From contig CANLQD010000001.1 of assembly GCA_947493175.1 (NCBI GenBank), positions 186,001 to 250,000 of the forward strand: a stretch of DNA of 64,000 bases, in the 5' to 3' direction. The notes beneath the pieces are model-generated. The model was not told the DNA's origin. It searched no databases and saw only the letters and a program-made list of their open reading frames with translations. Below, piece by piece: positions 44,671-53,207 of the stretch. The DNA comes from an uncultured Flavobacteriaceae bacterium. Lineage in GTDB: Bacteria; Bacteroidota; Bacteroidia; Flavobacteriales; Flavobacteriaceae. A program made the position numbers and the translations under genes. Position 1 is the stretch's first letter, and each line of letters opens with the position of its first letter.

Positions 44671-45636
44671 ATGAGCTATTTAGAAGCAACCAACGATTTA
44701 TATAAAGATGCGGCTTTGACACCTGATGTCGGACTTTGCTGTACAACCAACCCCATTTGGCAATTTCCAGGTCTTTCGATTCCGAAAATAATGCAAGAGA
44801 TGAATTATGGTTGTGGAAGTACTGTTTCCGCACAAGATTTGATCAATGACCCCAAAATCTTATACGTTGGAGTGGGCGGAGGTATGGAATTACTGCAATT
44901 CGCTTATTTCTCTCGTCAGAAAGGAGGTGTGACCGGTGTAGATGTCGTAGACGAAATGCTAACCGCTTCCCAAGAAAACTTTAAAATAGCAGAGCAGGAA
45001 AATGACTGGTTCAAAAGCGAATTTGTGAATTTGGTCAAAGGGGACGCCCTGAACCTTCCCGTAGAAGATGAAAGTATCGATATTGCAGCACAGAATTGCC
45101 TGTTCAACATTTTTAAGTTAGAGGATCTGAAAAAGGCGGTTGCAGAAATGTATCGGGTGTTAAAGCCGCACGGTCGTTTGGTCATGAGCGACCCAACCTG
45201 TGAACAACCCATGAACGATACCCTTCGGAACGATGATCGTCTAAGGGCGCTATGTCTCAGCGGAAGCATCCCGATCGAGGATTACGTAAAAGTATTGACC
45301 GATGCCGGTTTTGGAACTATCGAGATCCGCGCCAGAAAATCATATCGGGTATTATCGCCCAACCACTACCCGACCGATGAGCTGATCTTCATCGAGTCGA
45401 TCGAAATAGCGGCTATCAAAGACCCGATGCCGAAAGACGGTCCTTGTATCTTTACCGGAAAGACCGCTATTTATTATGGGAACGAAGACTATTTCGACGA
45501 CCAAAAAGGGCATGTGCTCCTACAAAATCAGCCTTTGGCCGTCTGCGATAAGACCGCAGCTGCTCTGGCAAAGGCCAGCAATGAAATACACATCAGCGAA
45601 AGTACTTGGCATTATAATGGCGGGGGGTGTTGTTAA
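44671..45636 (+). CDS. arsM: ArsM-like SAM-dependent methyltransferase (arsenosugar type)
   Basis: 321 aa. The Rossmann SAM-binding site is ILYVGVGGGMELLQFAY, and AAQNCLFNIFKLEDLKKA and EMYRVLKPHGRLVMSDPTC follow the class I pattern. Cys residues typical of arsenic-binding ArsM occur at GLCCTTNP (about 22-23), NYGCGS (about 48), DPTCEQ and the end GGGCC. It would methylate arsenite toward dimethylarsenic. In Bacteroidota clusters this form works with a radical-SAM enzyme (ArsS), which is not seen in this window. Confidence 0.9.
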   Translation: MSYLEATNDLYKDAALTPDVGLCCTTNPIWQFPGLSIPKIMQEMNYGCGSTVSAQDLINDPKILYVGVGGGMELLQFAYFSRQKGGVTGVDVVDEMLTASQENFKIAEQENDWFKSEFVNLVKGDALNLPVEDESIDIAAQNCLFNIFKLEDLKKAVAEMYRVLKPHGRLVMSDPTCEQPMNDTLRNDDRLRALCLSGSIPIEDYVKVLTDAGFGTIEIRARKSYRVLSPNHYPTDELIFIESIEIAAIKDPMPKDGPCIFTGKTAIYYGNEDYFDDQKGHVLLQNQPLAVCDKTAAALAKASNEIHISESTWHYNGGGCC

Positions 45637-45648
45637 ATATGCCTTGTA

Positions 45649-45668
45649 AGGTTTCGGTACCAAAACCT
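45649..45668. promoter_or_regulatory. 20-base imperfect palindrome between the arsM-like and DUF547 genes
   Basis: AGGTTTCGGTACCAAAACCT is self-complementary except for one symmetric mismatch pair (C at position 7, A at position 14). It lies 12 bases after the arsM-like stop and 33 before the DUF547 start. It could be a regulator site or a weak hairpin; no ArsR-type gene is in the window. Confidence 0.4.
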
Positions 45669-45700
45669 ACTAAGAGGATGAAGTACGCAACGCGTCAAAA

Positions 45701-46426
45701 ATGCCATATATACTTTTGTTCTCCCTATTTATAGGCTGTTCGGGTCCTATAGTTATCGAAAGCGACCAAACCGTCACTACGGTCGACCATGCCGCATGGG
45801 ACACGCTGCTACAAAAACACGTAGATGCAGAAGGGAATGTCGACTACAAGGGTTTCACAAAAGACAGGACCGCATTGGCAGATTACCTTAAGGTCTTGGG
45901 GCAATTCCCGATTGCCGATGATGCGGATAAAAATGAACGATTGGCCTATTACATTAATCTGTACAACGCCGGCACCATTCAATTGATTTTGGAGAATTAT
46001 CCGCTCACAAGCATCAAGGACATTTCAAGACCTTGGGGAAAGAATATCATCCCTATTGGCGACAACATGTACTCCCTGGGAGCGATTGAACATAAGATCT
46101 TACGAAAAATGAACGAGCCTCGAATTCATTTTGCCATCAATTGCGCTTCCTATTCCTGCCCGAAATTATTGAATGAGGCCTATACCGCTAACAAGATAGA
46201 TGCACAGCTAGAACAGACAACCAAGAATTTCATCAATGATCCCAAACGAAATACCATTGAAACGGATAAGGTAACCCTGTCGAAAATCTTCAATTGGTTC
46301 AAAAAAGACTTTACTAAAAACGGTTCGCTACTGGAATATGTAGACCGTTATGCGAAAACAACAATCGATAAGAACGCAAAAATCAACTATCGAAACTATG
46401 ATTGGAGCCTAAATGAAATCAAGTAG
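45701..46426 (+). CDS. DUF547 lipoprotein in the arsenosugar-type cluster
   Basis: 241 aa. Short signal with lipobox FIGCSGP (Cys13). The DUF547 core shows AYYINLYNAGTIQLILENYP, HFAINCASYSCPKLLNEAY and the C-terminal INYRNYDWSLNEI. The fold is related to transglutaminase/papain-like proteins, but no activity is known. It overlaps the following glycosyltransferase by 14 bases. A paralogue lies at 62161-62880. Confidence 0.87.
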   Translation: MPYILLFSLFIGCSGPIVIESDQTVTTVDHAAWDTLLQKHVDAEGNVDYKGFTKDRTALADYLKVLGQFPIADDADKNERLAYYINLYNAGTIQLILENYPLTSIKDISRPWGKNIIPIGDNMYSLGAIEHKILRKMNEPRIHFAINCASYSCPKLLNEAYTANKIDAQLEQTTKNFINDPKRNTIETDKVTLSKIFNWFKKDFTKNGSLLEYVDRYAKTTIDKNAKINYRNYDWSLNEIK

Positions 46427-47117
46427 TCCAAAAATAAGTATCATCATTCCTGTCTTGAACGAGGAAACCTGTATCGGAAATACGCTCAAATACCTTTGGA
46501 AAAACAGCAATGGAGATTACCTGCACGAAATATTGGTAGTAGATGGTGGTAGCAGCGACCGAACGGTCGAAATTGCCAAAAAAGAAGGAGCCAAGGTGAT
46601 TACCACATCTAAGGGAAGGGCCAAACAGTTGAATGCCGGGGCCAGAAATGCGCAGGGGGATATTCTCTATTTTTTACACGTCGACACCTTACCTCCCAAA
46701 AATTTTGACCAAAGCGTTGTTCGTGCAGTTGCAAAGGGGGACCAAGCAGGCTGTTTTCAAATGAAATTTGATAGTGATAGTCGCTTTCTTGGTTTTTTTG
46801 CCTGGTTTACCAGAGTCAACATTAAACTATGTCGTGGTGGGGACCAATCGCTTTTTATTACCAAGGAACTTTTTAAACGCTCGAGAGGATTTAACGAACA
46901 ATATGTTGTATATGAAGACAACGAGTTTATAGGGAGGCTATATGAATTAGCCCCCTTCAGGATTTTGCCTCGACATGTAAAGACGTCTGCCAGAAGGTAT
47001 GAAGAACGTGGAGAGGTCGCCCTTCAATACCATTTTGGCATGATTCATCTCAAAAACTATTTAGGGGCCGGACCAGAACAACTCCTTGACTACTACAGGC
47101 GAAAGATTATTTCTTGA
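46413..47117 (+). CDS. TIGR04283-type glycosyltransferase (arsenosugar biosynthesis)
   Basis: 234 aa GT-A family 2 enzyme. It begins with SIIIPVLNEETCIGNTLKYL; VVDGGSSDRTVEIAKKEGAK and GRAKQLNAGARNAQGDIL follow, with the metal-binding HVDT. GGDQSLFITKELFKRSRGF is the acceptor-site region. TIGR04283 proteins are defined by their presence in arsenosugar clusters, where they probably add a glycosyl or glyceryl group. It overlaps DUF547 by 14 bases and closes the visible cluster. Confidence 0.88.
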   Translation: MKSSSPKISIIIPVLNEETCIGNTLKYLWKNSNGDYLHEILVVDGGSSDRTVEIAKKEGAKVITTSKGRAKQLNAGARNAQGDILYFLHVDTLPPKNFDQSVVRAVAKGDQAGCFQMKFDSDSRFLGFFAWFTRVNIKLCRGGDQSLFITKELFKRSRGFNEQYVVYEDNEFIGRLYELAPFRILPRHVKTSARRYEERGEVALQYHFGMIHLKNYLGAGPEQLLDYYRRKIIS

Positions 47118-47239
47118 ACACTATGTCAATTTCATCTATTGGATAGGCCTCTTACCAAAGAAATATCAGCCGTTCTGTACATACTCGATGGAGTTCTTCC
47201 AAATTACGGAACACCTTTCCTGTGATGCATTTTTAGAAT

Positions 47240-47626
47240 TCATTCATTTACCGAGCATTCTGAAAAAGAATTGAAATGCTTCATGGTAACCGTTGAAAAA
47301 TCGATGACCTTAAAGTGTTTCATAATTTCAGCGTTTTGTTGCAAATCAGCGGCCGCCTGTTTGGCTTGTTCCAAACTTTCCCAATAAACAATATCCAGAA
47401 ATTCCCCTTCCTCATTGACGGAGATGGTTCTTTTGATAAAGCCATCGAACTCTTTAATATGACTGTTCGTCTGAGTCATAACTTCCTGCACCTGTTCGAT
47501 AGTGAACTCAGGATTTCCTCTAAAACTGACCATTTCAATACATACTGTAGGTGTCATAGTTTGCTGTTTTTGTGCACTTCCCACTCCAAATGAGCATAGA
47601 AAAGTAGCGATTATCAATTGTTTCAT
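47240..47626 (-). CDS. Secreted ABM-like (dimeric alpha/beta barrel) protein
   Basis: 128 aa. Signal peptide (about 1-18). The remainder fits a ferredoxin-like antibiotic-biosynthesis-monooxygenase fold: TVCIEMVSFRGNPEFT, FDGFIKRTISVNEEGEFLDIVYWESLEQAKQAAADL (seen in parts). No catalytic residue can be named. It lies 58 bases downstream of the WYL regulator gene on the same strand, so the two may share a transcript. Confidence 0.75.
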   Translation of the reverse strand: MKQLIIATFLCSFGVGSAQKQQTMTPTVCIEMVSFRGNPEFTIEQVQEVMTQTNSHIKEFDGFIKRTISVNEEGEFLDIVYWESLEQAKQAAADLQQNAEIMKHFKVIDFSTVTMKHFNSFSECSVNE

Positions 47627-47684
47627 TTGTAATATTTGCAGGCAAAACTAAACAGGGCCTATGACAACCCTACGTCACAGTTTT

Positions 47685-48371
47685 TTAAAAGCCGGCATTT
47701 TTTTCAAAATAATCGGAAAGGGTAAACTGATTGGGTGGAAATGAATCGGAAGTTTCGATAACAGATTGGATACGATCGGTGCGAAATTCCCTTAGTGCCT
47801 TGCGCATACGACAATAGCCGATCATTATCCAATGATCTTGAGTGAAATAGACTGCCATCGGTTCTACATCGCGTTCGGTCAATTCCCCTTTGGAGCCAGA
47901 AAGGTACTGCAAGCGCAAAACCGTTCTTTTCGCAATGGCCTTTTGGACCAAGGAGACCGAGTTACTACTCTTTTCGACAGTTTTTATAGTCGACGGCCTG
48001 ATCCGTTTTTCGAGTAATTGCAGTTCTTCCTTTTGGGACGTGCGCAAAACCGAGGTCACCTTTTCCATTGCCTTGCTGTAAGACCCGATAAAAGAACTAT
48101 CGTTATTTTGGGCAACAATCTTTTTTGCAGTCAACAGGGCATGGGCTTCTTCCTCAGTGAACATAATTGGCGGTAATTGATACCCATCGACCAAAAAATA
48201 TCCTTCTTGATTTTCATAACCGATGGGTACACCGGCTTCGGACAATGCCTCCAAGTCGCGATATATGGTACGAACGCTTACTTCAAAATTGGCAGCCATC
48301 TCGGTGGCCCTTAAGGAAGTCTTTGATTGTAATTTGGTAAGTATGGCGGTCAAACGATGGAGTCGTTTCAT
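47685..48371 (-). CDS. YafY-type HTH/WYL transcriptional regulator
   Basis: 228 aa from ATG 48371. N-terminal winged helix (MKRLHRLTAIL, SVRTIYRDLEALSEAGVPIG), then a WYL domain (about 130-215; YFTQDHWIMIGYCRMRKALREFRTDRI). WYL domains sense small ligands or nucleic acids. A GTG start at 48395 would add eight residues but coincides with the -7 promoter element, so 48371 is preferred. The target is probably the downstream ABM-like gene or the divergent 48445 gene. Confidence 0.88.
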   Translation of the reverse strand: MKRLHRLTAILTKLQSKTSLRATEMAANFEVSVRTIYRDLEALSEAGVPIGYENQEGYFLVDGYQLPPIMFTEEEAHALLTAKKIVAQNNDSSFIGSYSKAMEKVTSVLRTSQKEELQLLEKRIRPSTIKTVEKSSNSVSLVQKAIAKRTVLRLQYLSGSKGELTERDVEPMAVYFTQDHWIMIGYCRMRKALREFRTDRIQSVIETSDSFPPNQFTLSDYFEKNAGF

Positions 48372-48394
48372 GATGGTGAGGTTGAACGATACCA

Positions 48395-48402
48395 CAAAGA
48401 TA
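48395..48402 (-). promoter_or_regulatory. -7 element of the YafY/WYL regulator gene
   Basis: On the minus strand 48402-48395 reads TATCTTTG, an exact TAnnTTTG. It is 24 bases before the ATG at 48371 and overlaps the alternative GTG start. No clear -33 TTTG was found. Confidence 0.5.
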
Positions 48403-48444
48403 GCAGTAAGATAAAAGAATTTGTATCTTGAAAACTAAAAGGCC

Positions 48445-48801
48445 GTGCCTTACGAATTCTTTTTGGAGCTTTTGTACCCCTTACCACTACGGCATAACCG
48501 AATGTTCGGTGTCGATGCGTACTACATTCATGAGAAAATCGTTTTTGCCCTCCGTGAACGGGAACACAACCAAGAAGATAATGGTATATGGATTGCTTCG
48601 AAACTGGAACATCACAATGCCTTAAAAAAGGAAATTAAGGGGTTGCAGACGATTAAAACCTATGGTATCAAGACCTGGTTGGTACTTCCCGAGCAATTCG
48701 AACACTTTGAGGAGGAAGCAAATCAGCTGGCCGATTTGATTAAGAAAAATAGCCCCTTGGTCGGAAACATTCCCAAACCAAAACGCAAAAAGTCTAATTG
48801 A
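48445..48801 (+). CDS. Conserved-looking small protein, function unknown
   Basis: 118 aa from GTG 48445; the first ATG in frame would remove the N-terminal PYEFFLELLYPLPLRHNRMFG. No signal peptide. YHIHEKIVFALRE-type and NGIWIASKLEHH segments suggest a compact alpha/beta protein of a TfoX/YjbR-like kind, but I cannot assign it firmly. The C-terminus is basic (PKPKRKKSN). It is divergent from the WYL regulator; its stop codon lies within the 11-mer shared with the azoR upstream region. Confidence 0.7.
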   Translation: MPYEFFLELLYPLPLRHNRMFGVDAYYIHEKIVFALREREHNQEDNGIWIASKLEHHNALKKEIKGLQTIKTYGIKTWLVLPEQFEHFEEEANQLADLIKKNSPLVGNIPKPKRKKSN

Positions 48802-48868
48802 CCGAAAATCACTACTTTTAATAAAAAGCGGTATTTGTTCCTATCAAAACCCACCATCTTTGTCCGAT

Positions 48869-49735
48869 ATGAAAGTAGTTCCACAAGCCTTTTATCAACA
48901 TCCTCAAATCGAAAAGATACTGGTAGACGGTCTTTCCTGTGTCATCCTAAAAAGTGTAGCCCAGACCGATCTGCAGAACCAGCGATATCTCTCGGCCCAC
49001 GCATTCACCCTAGTAACCAACGGTTCACTACGAATAGAGAGTTTTGAAGGCGACCTACGGGTCGTGCATAAAAACCAGCTGATTTTTTTGCCCAAAGGGC
49101 TTTACATGGTTTCAGATATTATTCCCAAAAATGAAACCTTCGATGCAATTGTTTTCTTTTTTGATGAGGAGGTTACCAATACTTTCTTGAATGGCCTTCC
49201 CTCCTATGAGAATAGGGAAGAATCCGATTCTGCAATCATTGACTATAACGAAGATCTACGCCTTTTTGTTGACACCTTGTTGACCTTGTACCAAGGCAAA
49301 AAACGACATCAGTTTACCAAGGCCAAGTTGGTCGAATTTCTTCATTTAATCGCCTTATCAGAGCAGGGCAAGGACTTTGTAGCCCAACTTCGGTCATTGA
49401 AAAAAAAAGAACGAAAAAGCATCCGCACCTTTATGGAAGAACACTTCGACAAACCTTTGGGTATCGAAGATTATGCCTATCTAACCGGTAGAAGCATCTC
49501 TACCTTTCAGCGCGACTTTAAACGTCGGTTTCAGATGTCCCCTAAAAAATGGCTCATTCATAAAAGAATGGAAAGGGCGGCCCAGTTGCTTCAAGAGCAG
49601 CAAATGTCGGTAAGTGAAATTACCCATGAGGCCGGTTATGAAAACACCTCACATTTTATCAAGGCCTTCCGTAAAAAGTTTGGGATATCCCCTAAACAGT
49701 TCCAACTACAACATCGAAAAAATATGCTCATATGA
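48869..49735 (+). CDS. AraC-family transcriptional regulator
   Basis: 288 aa from ATG 48869 (an in-frame TTG at 48860 is less likely). An N-terminal cupin-like sensing domain is followed by a C-terminal double helix-turn-helix (about 190-285): YLTGRSISTFQRDFKRRF and SEITHEAGYENTSHFIKAFR, then KFGISPKQF. It precedes the azoR-type gene by 92 bases and shares with it the upstream 11-mer TTGACCGAAAA, suggesting that it controls itself and that gene. Confidence 0.9.
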   Translation: MKVVPQAFYQHPQIEKILVDGLSCVILKSVAQTDLQNQRYLSAHAFTLVTNGSLRIESFEGDLRVVHKNQLIFLPKGLYMVSDIIPKNETFDAIVFFFDEEVTNTFLNGLPSYENREESDSAIIDYNEDLRLFVDTLLTLYQGKKRHQFTKAKLVEFLHLIALSEQGKDFVAQLRSLKKKERKSIRTFMEEHFDKPLGIEDYAYLTGRSISTFQRDFKRRFQMSPKKWLIHKRMERAAQLLQEQQMSVSEITHEAGYENTSHFIKAFRKKFGISPKQFQLQHRKNMLI

Positions 49736-49827
49736 GCTTTTGACCGAAAAAAGCGATTTTTCATTATTAGTCACATTTTAAGATGAAAGTGAATGGGACA
49801 TTTGCATCAATCTTAAAACATAAAAAA

Positions 49828-50433
49828 ATGAAATGCTTAAAAATTGATGCAAGCGCCAGGACCGAAGGCTCCTCTAGTCGGGACATGGCAAACCAACTGA
49901 TCGCACAACTGTCTAAAAACCATTCGGGCCTTCAATTGATAGAACGCGATGTGGTGCAAAATCCAATTCCACATATCTCCCAGGCCACTATTACAGGGTT
50001 TTACACGGTGGCCGATCAACTGACACCTTCACTCAAAGAAGCGACCCGGCTATCCGACACATTGATTAAAGAACTTGAACAAGCCGATATCCTAGTCATT
50101 AGCTGTCCTATGTACAATTTTAGTATACCTTCTGCCTTAAAGGCATGGGTAGATCAAATCGTACGTATCAACAGAACATTTGGGGTTGCGGAGGATAATT
50201 CCTTTTATGGAATGATTCCTGACAAACCTACCTATCTCGTCACCAGTGCCGGGGCGGTGTACGGGAACGAGACCATGCAGGCTTTTGATTTTGTGTCCCC
50301 TTATCTCAAGACGGTATTGGGGTTGATTGGAATCAGTAATATTACCATACTACCCTTAGAAGGTAGCAGCCTTGACCCGATTGCTTTTGAACAGAGCAAA
50401 ACCAAAGCACTTCGAACAATTTCAACACTATAA
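49828..50433 (+). CDS. FMN-dependent NADH:quinone/azo reductase, AzoR type
   Basis: 201 aa from ATG 49828. It begins MKCLKIDASARTEGSSSRD, the AzoR flavodoxin-like phosphate loop. SCPMYNFSIPSALKAWVDQI is the FMN-contact block and TSAGAVYG follows. It reduces quinones and azo compounds with NADH. An upstream ATG (49783) would add 15 residues outside the fold. It is followed by the dehydrogenase-like gene after 9 bases, forming a two-gene operon next to an AraC regulator. Confidence 0.9.
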   Translation: MKCLKIDASARTEGSSSRDMANQLIAQLSKNHSGLQLIERDVVQNPIPHISQATITGFYTVADQLTPSLKEATRLSDTLIKELEQADILVISCPMYNFSIPSALKAWVDQIVRINRTFGVAEDNSFYGMIPDKPTYLVTSAGAVYGNETMQAFDFVSPYLKTVLGLIGISNITILPLEGSSLDPIAFEQSKTKALRTISTL

Positions 50434-50442
50434 AAACATTTT

Positions 50443-51309
50443 ATGAAAGATATAGGATTCATCGGGTTGGGCATTATGGGAAGTCGTATGGCCCTTAACC
50501 TTCAGAAAGCCGGACATGCCCTCACCGTGTACAACCGTACTCTGGAAAAGGCTGCAGTATTAAAAAAACAAGGAGCAAAAGTTGTAGACAAGCCTTCTGC
50601 AGTACCTTTTGAAAATGAAATCATCATCAGCATGCTTTCCACTCCTGAAACGATTCGGGAAACCGCTCTGGGCCCTGATGGATTTCTAGAAAAGATGTCC
50701 CCGGGCACTATTTGGCTTAACTGTAGTACCGTAAACCCTTCCTTTGCCAAGGAAATGGAAAAAACATCAGAAACAAGGGGCATCCGCTATATTGATGCCC
50801 CCGTGGCCGGCACCAAAGGTCCTGCAGAAAAGGGGGAATTGGTATTCCTGGTCGGGGGCAACACAACTGATATTGTAGAGGTACAACCCCTATTGGATCG
50901 TATGGGAAAAAAGACGCTTCATCTTGGAAAAGTGGGCCATGGATCCAACATGAAAATGCTGATCAATTTATTGTTGGCACAATCAATGCTGGCCTTTAGC
51001 GAGGCCATGGTCTTAGGTGAGCAAATGGGCCTGGCCCAAGAAACCCTTTTAAACGTGTTATTGAACGTCCCGGTCACCGCTCCCTTTCTTGGGTTGGTGC
51101 GCACCAAACTGGAAAATAGCGATTATGAAGCAAATTTCCCATTACAATGGATTCAGAAAGACTTACATCTAGCTACGACCACCGCTTATGAGCAAGGCGT
51201 GGCCATGCCCTCGCTAAATGTTGCCAAAGAATTATATGCCATGGCAAAACAAAATGGGTATGCCAAGCAAGATTTCTCGGCCATTTACGACTATTTGAAA
51301 AAGGGATAA
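50443..51309 (+). CDS. NAD(P)-dependent beta-hydroxyacid dehydrogenase-like (HIBADH/GLYR1)
   Basis: 288 aa. Rossmann motif IGFIGLGIMGSRMALNLQ, the substrate segment DAPVAGTKGPAEKG, and the catalytic Lys in GHGSNMKMLINLLLAQSM. The family reduces or oxidises beta-hydroxyacids and small aldehydes. With AzoR and the AraC regulator it suggests a response to reactive carbonyls or quinones, which is inference. It is convergent with the amidase, 4 bases between stops. Confidence 0.9.
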   Translation: MKDIGFIGLGIMGSRMALNLQKAGHALTVYNRTLEKAAVLKKQGAKVVDKPSAVPFENEIIISMLSTPETIRETALGPDGFLEKMSPGTIWLNCSTVNPSFAKEMEKTSETRGIRYIDAPVAGTKGPAEKGELVFLVGGNTTDIVEVQPLLDRMGKKTLHLGKVGHGSNMKMLINLLLAQSMLAFSEAMVLGEQMGLAQETLLNVLLNVPVTAPFLGLVRTKLENSDYEANFPLQWIQKDLHLATTTAYEQGVAMPSLNVAKELYAMAKQNGYAKQDFSAIYDYLKKG

Positions 51310-51313
51310 TTAT

Positions 51314-52381
51314 TTAACGTATCGGCCCTATTTCCCCGCTCTCGAAATCAAGAATGACCCCTTCAGAGATCCATTTCGCCAAGGCCTGTCGGTTATCCGG
51401 GTGAAGGATTCTTTTTTGATCTTTCTTGTTCCTAATGTTACCGATTTCAATAAAGGTCATGGCTGGGTGGGTCTTTTTGACCAAATAAAGCGAGGTACGG
51501 TCCTGAAAAGTACCTGTGTAGGTACGATTGGGTTGGTATTTCTTATACTTTTCTTGAAAGGTCTTGTGTATGCTCTCAGCCAGTTTTTTACCGTTCTTAC
51601 TCTTTTCATGATGGTAAAAGAACACATCAATGTTCTGGCCCTTACTACGACTGTCTACATGGGTTACGATCAAGCGCTGAAATTTACCCCGATTCTTACG
51701 ATGCAATTCATTGACAATGTCGACCCTTTGTTTTAAGCGCGCCGTCTGGTTTAAAGGAATGGTCTTGTCACCATAGGCCACCTCATCATGGTCAATTTTT
51801 AAAATACGATCATCCCGTATGCCATCGTTCCCATCGCGAATAATAATGTAGACCGTAGCTCCATGGGATAACAACTCTTTCGCCAATCGCAAGGTAATAT
51901 CATAAGCATACTCATCTTCGGCAAGTTGGGTGCCCGCGTAGTTTGCCATAGCACCGGGGTCGGGACCACCATGGCCAGATACTAAATAGTAGACCGCATC
52001 TTTCAACTTTTCACTTTTAGAAAGAACGGTAGCATGCGCTTTCCCGAAAATGGCAAATTCGGTTCCGACTACTTTCTTGATTTCCTTGGATTTTTGGGCG
52101 ATCGAATCGACCACCGCTACGGAATCAACCTTTAAGCGCGGAATTTTATAGGTGCGCCCTTCGTACAAATGCACGCTATCGCGAAGGTTCTCCATATTCA
52201 TAGCGATAAAATCATCGTACATTTCATACGGATTTGCCCCCTGCTTCCTTAAAAGCGACAGAATTCCGTCGCCCTTTTCGGCTGTGACCGTCATCAACGA
52301 ATCTTGAGAGTTTCCCTGATGGCAACACATGAAAATGAACAGTGCCGACCCTACCAAAGACTGAAGTGTTCTAAAAATCAT
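51314..52381 (-). CDS. N-acetylmuramoyl-L-alanine amidase (Amidase_3)
   Basis: 355 aa. Signal peptide (about 1-25). Residues about 30-85 (GDGILSLLRKQGANPYEMY ... VHLYEGRTYKIP) resemble a LysM-like wall-binding segment. The amidase core has the zinc His and Glu residues in YYLVSGHGGPDPGAMANYAG and EDEYAYDITLRLAKELL, the VTHVDSRSKGQNIDVFFYH segment, and catalytic Glu in MTFIEIGNIRN. It cuts the bond between MurNAc and L-Ala in peptidoglycan. Confidence 0.87.
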   Translation of the reverse strand: MIFRTLQSLVGSALFIFMCCHQGNSQDSLMTVTAEKGDGILSLLRKQGANPYEMYDDFIAMNMENLRDSVHLYEGRTYKIPRLKVDSVAVVDSIAQKSKEIKKVVGTEFAIFGKAHATVLSKSEKLKDAVYYLVSGHGGPDPGAMANYAGTQLAEDEYAYDITLRLAKELLSHGATVYIIIRDGNDGIRDDRILKIDHDEVAYGDKTIPLNQTARLKQRVDIVNELHRKNRGKFQRLIVTHVDSRSKGQNIDVFFYHHEKSKNGKKLAESIHKTFQEKYKKYQPNRTYTGTFQDRTSLYLVKKTHPAMTFIEIGNIRNKKDQKRILHPDNRQALAKWISEGVILDFESGEIGPIR

Positions 52382-52681
52382 ACGAGCGGTATTTCCTTTT
52401 GCAAACCAAAAATAGTGCCTAAACCAGCATTCTTAACACAAAATTACAGAACCAAACGTGAATGAAGAACGTATGCCCAAAAAATAGTTAACGATTTCTT
52501 CAACGATCTTTCAAGGCTTTTTAACTCGATAATCCAGATTTATCTGCTAAAACAGTTGCATCGAAATCGAGTGTTGAATCTCTTATACAAATCTGGTTTC
52601 CTATCGTAACACCTACCCTTGGGTTACATACTTGTTAAGTTATCTAAAAAATCTTAACTTAGCGAGTGATCACTCACTTTC
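52382..52681. other. Divergent intergenic region between amidase and TetR genes
   Basis: 300 bases with no gene-like frame. Its right end holds an inverted repeat GTTAAG/CTTAAC (about 52634-52658) and, touching the TetR start, the 18-base palindrome at 52661-52678. No exact TAnnTTTG was found. Confidence 0.5.
52661..52678. promoter_or_regulatory. Candidate TetR operator overlapping the start region
   Basis: AGCGAGTGATCACTCACT is an 18-base palindrome with a perfect 12-base core GAGTGATCACTC and one symmetric mismatch pair. It ends 3 bases before the TetR ATG (52682). A site here would block transcription or translation initiation, consistent with autoregulation by the adjacent TetR protein. 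Confidence 0.72.
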
Positions 52682-53200
52682 ATGACCGATAAAAAGAAAA
52701 ACATACTGGCCGTTGCCCTTGAACTTTTTGCAAATGACGGTTTCAACGGCACCTCCACCAGTAAAATCGCTAAAGAAGCGGGAGTCTCCGAGGGATTAAT
52801 ATTTAGGCATTTTGAGAACAAAAATGGCCTCTTACATGCCATTGTACAACAAGCAGTGGAACGCATACATATCTTAATCGAACCCATACTAATAGAGAAT
52901 GAACCAAAAGAAGTGGTGCGAAAAAGTATTGAGCTACCCTTTGTTGTTCCCCAGCACGAATACCCCTTTTGGAAGCTTCAATTTAAGCTCAAATGGGAAA
53001 ATGACTATGCCGGGGATAAAATGCAACCTTTTATTGAAAAGCTAACATGGGCATTTGCAAAATTAGGTTATGAGCAAGCCCAAGAAGAAGCAGAAGTACT
53101 GAACCATATCATCGATAGTATTTCTGCGGGAATTTTACGCGAAGGACGACAGAGTCAAGAAAATCTGAAAGAGTTCTTGTTCTACAAATATGACAAATAG
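52682..53200 (+). CDS. TetR-family transcriptional regulator
   Basis: 172 aa, short for the family. The N-terminal helix-turn-helix is clear: ILAVALELFANDGFNGTSTS, KIAKEAGVSEGLIFRHFENK. The ligand domain is helical with no recognisable ligand motif. It heads a run with the cytochrome and IorA/IorB genes. The palindrome at 52661-52678 probably allows it to repress its own operon. Confidence 0.92.
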   Translation: MTDKKKNILAVALELFANDGFNGTSTSKIAKEAGVSEGLIFRHFENKNGLLHAIVQQAVERIHILIEPILIENEPKEVVRKSIELPFVVPQHEYPFWKLQFKLKWENDYAGDKMQPFIEKLTWAFAKLGYEQAQEEAEVLNHIIDSISAGILREGRQSQENLKEFLFYKYDK

Positions 53201-53207
53201 CCTGCCT

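Noticed and set aside
47086-47274. 62-codon frame overlapping the end of the TIGR04283-type gene
   Set aside because: It overlaps a well-supported gene and the convergent ABM-like gene, and shows no recognisable family; it does not contain the missing ArsS.
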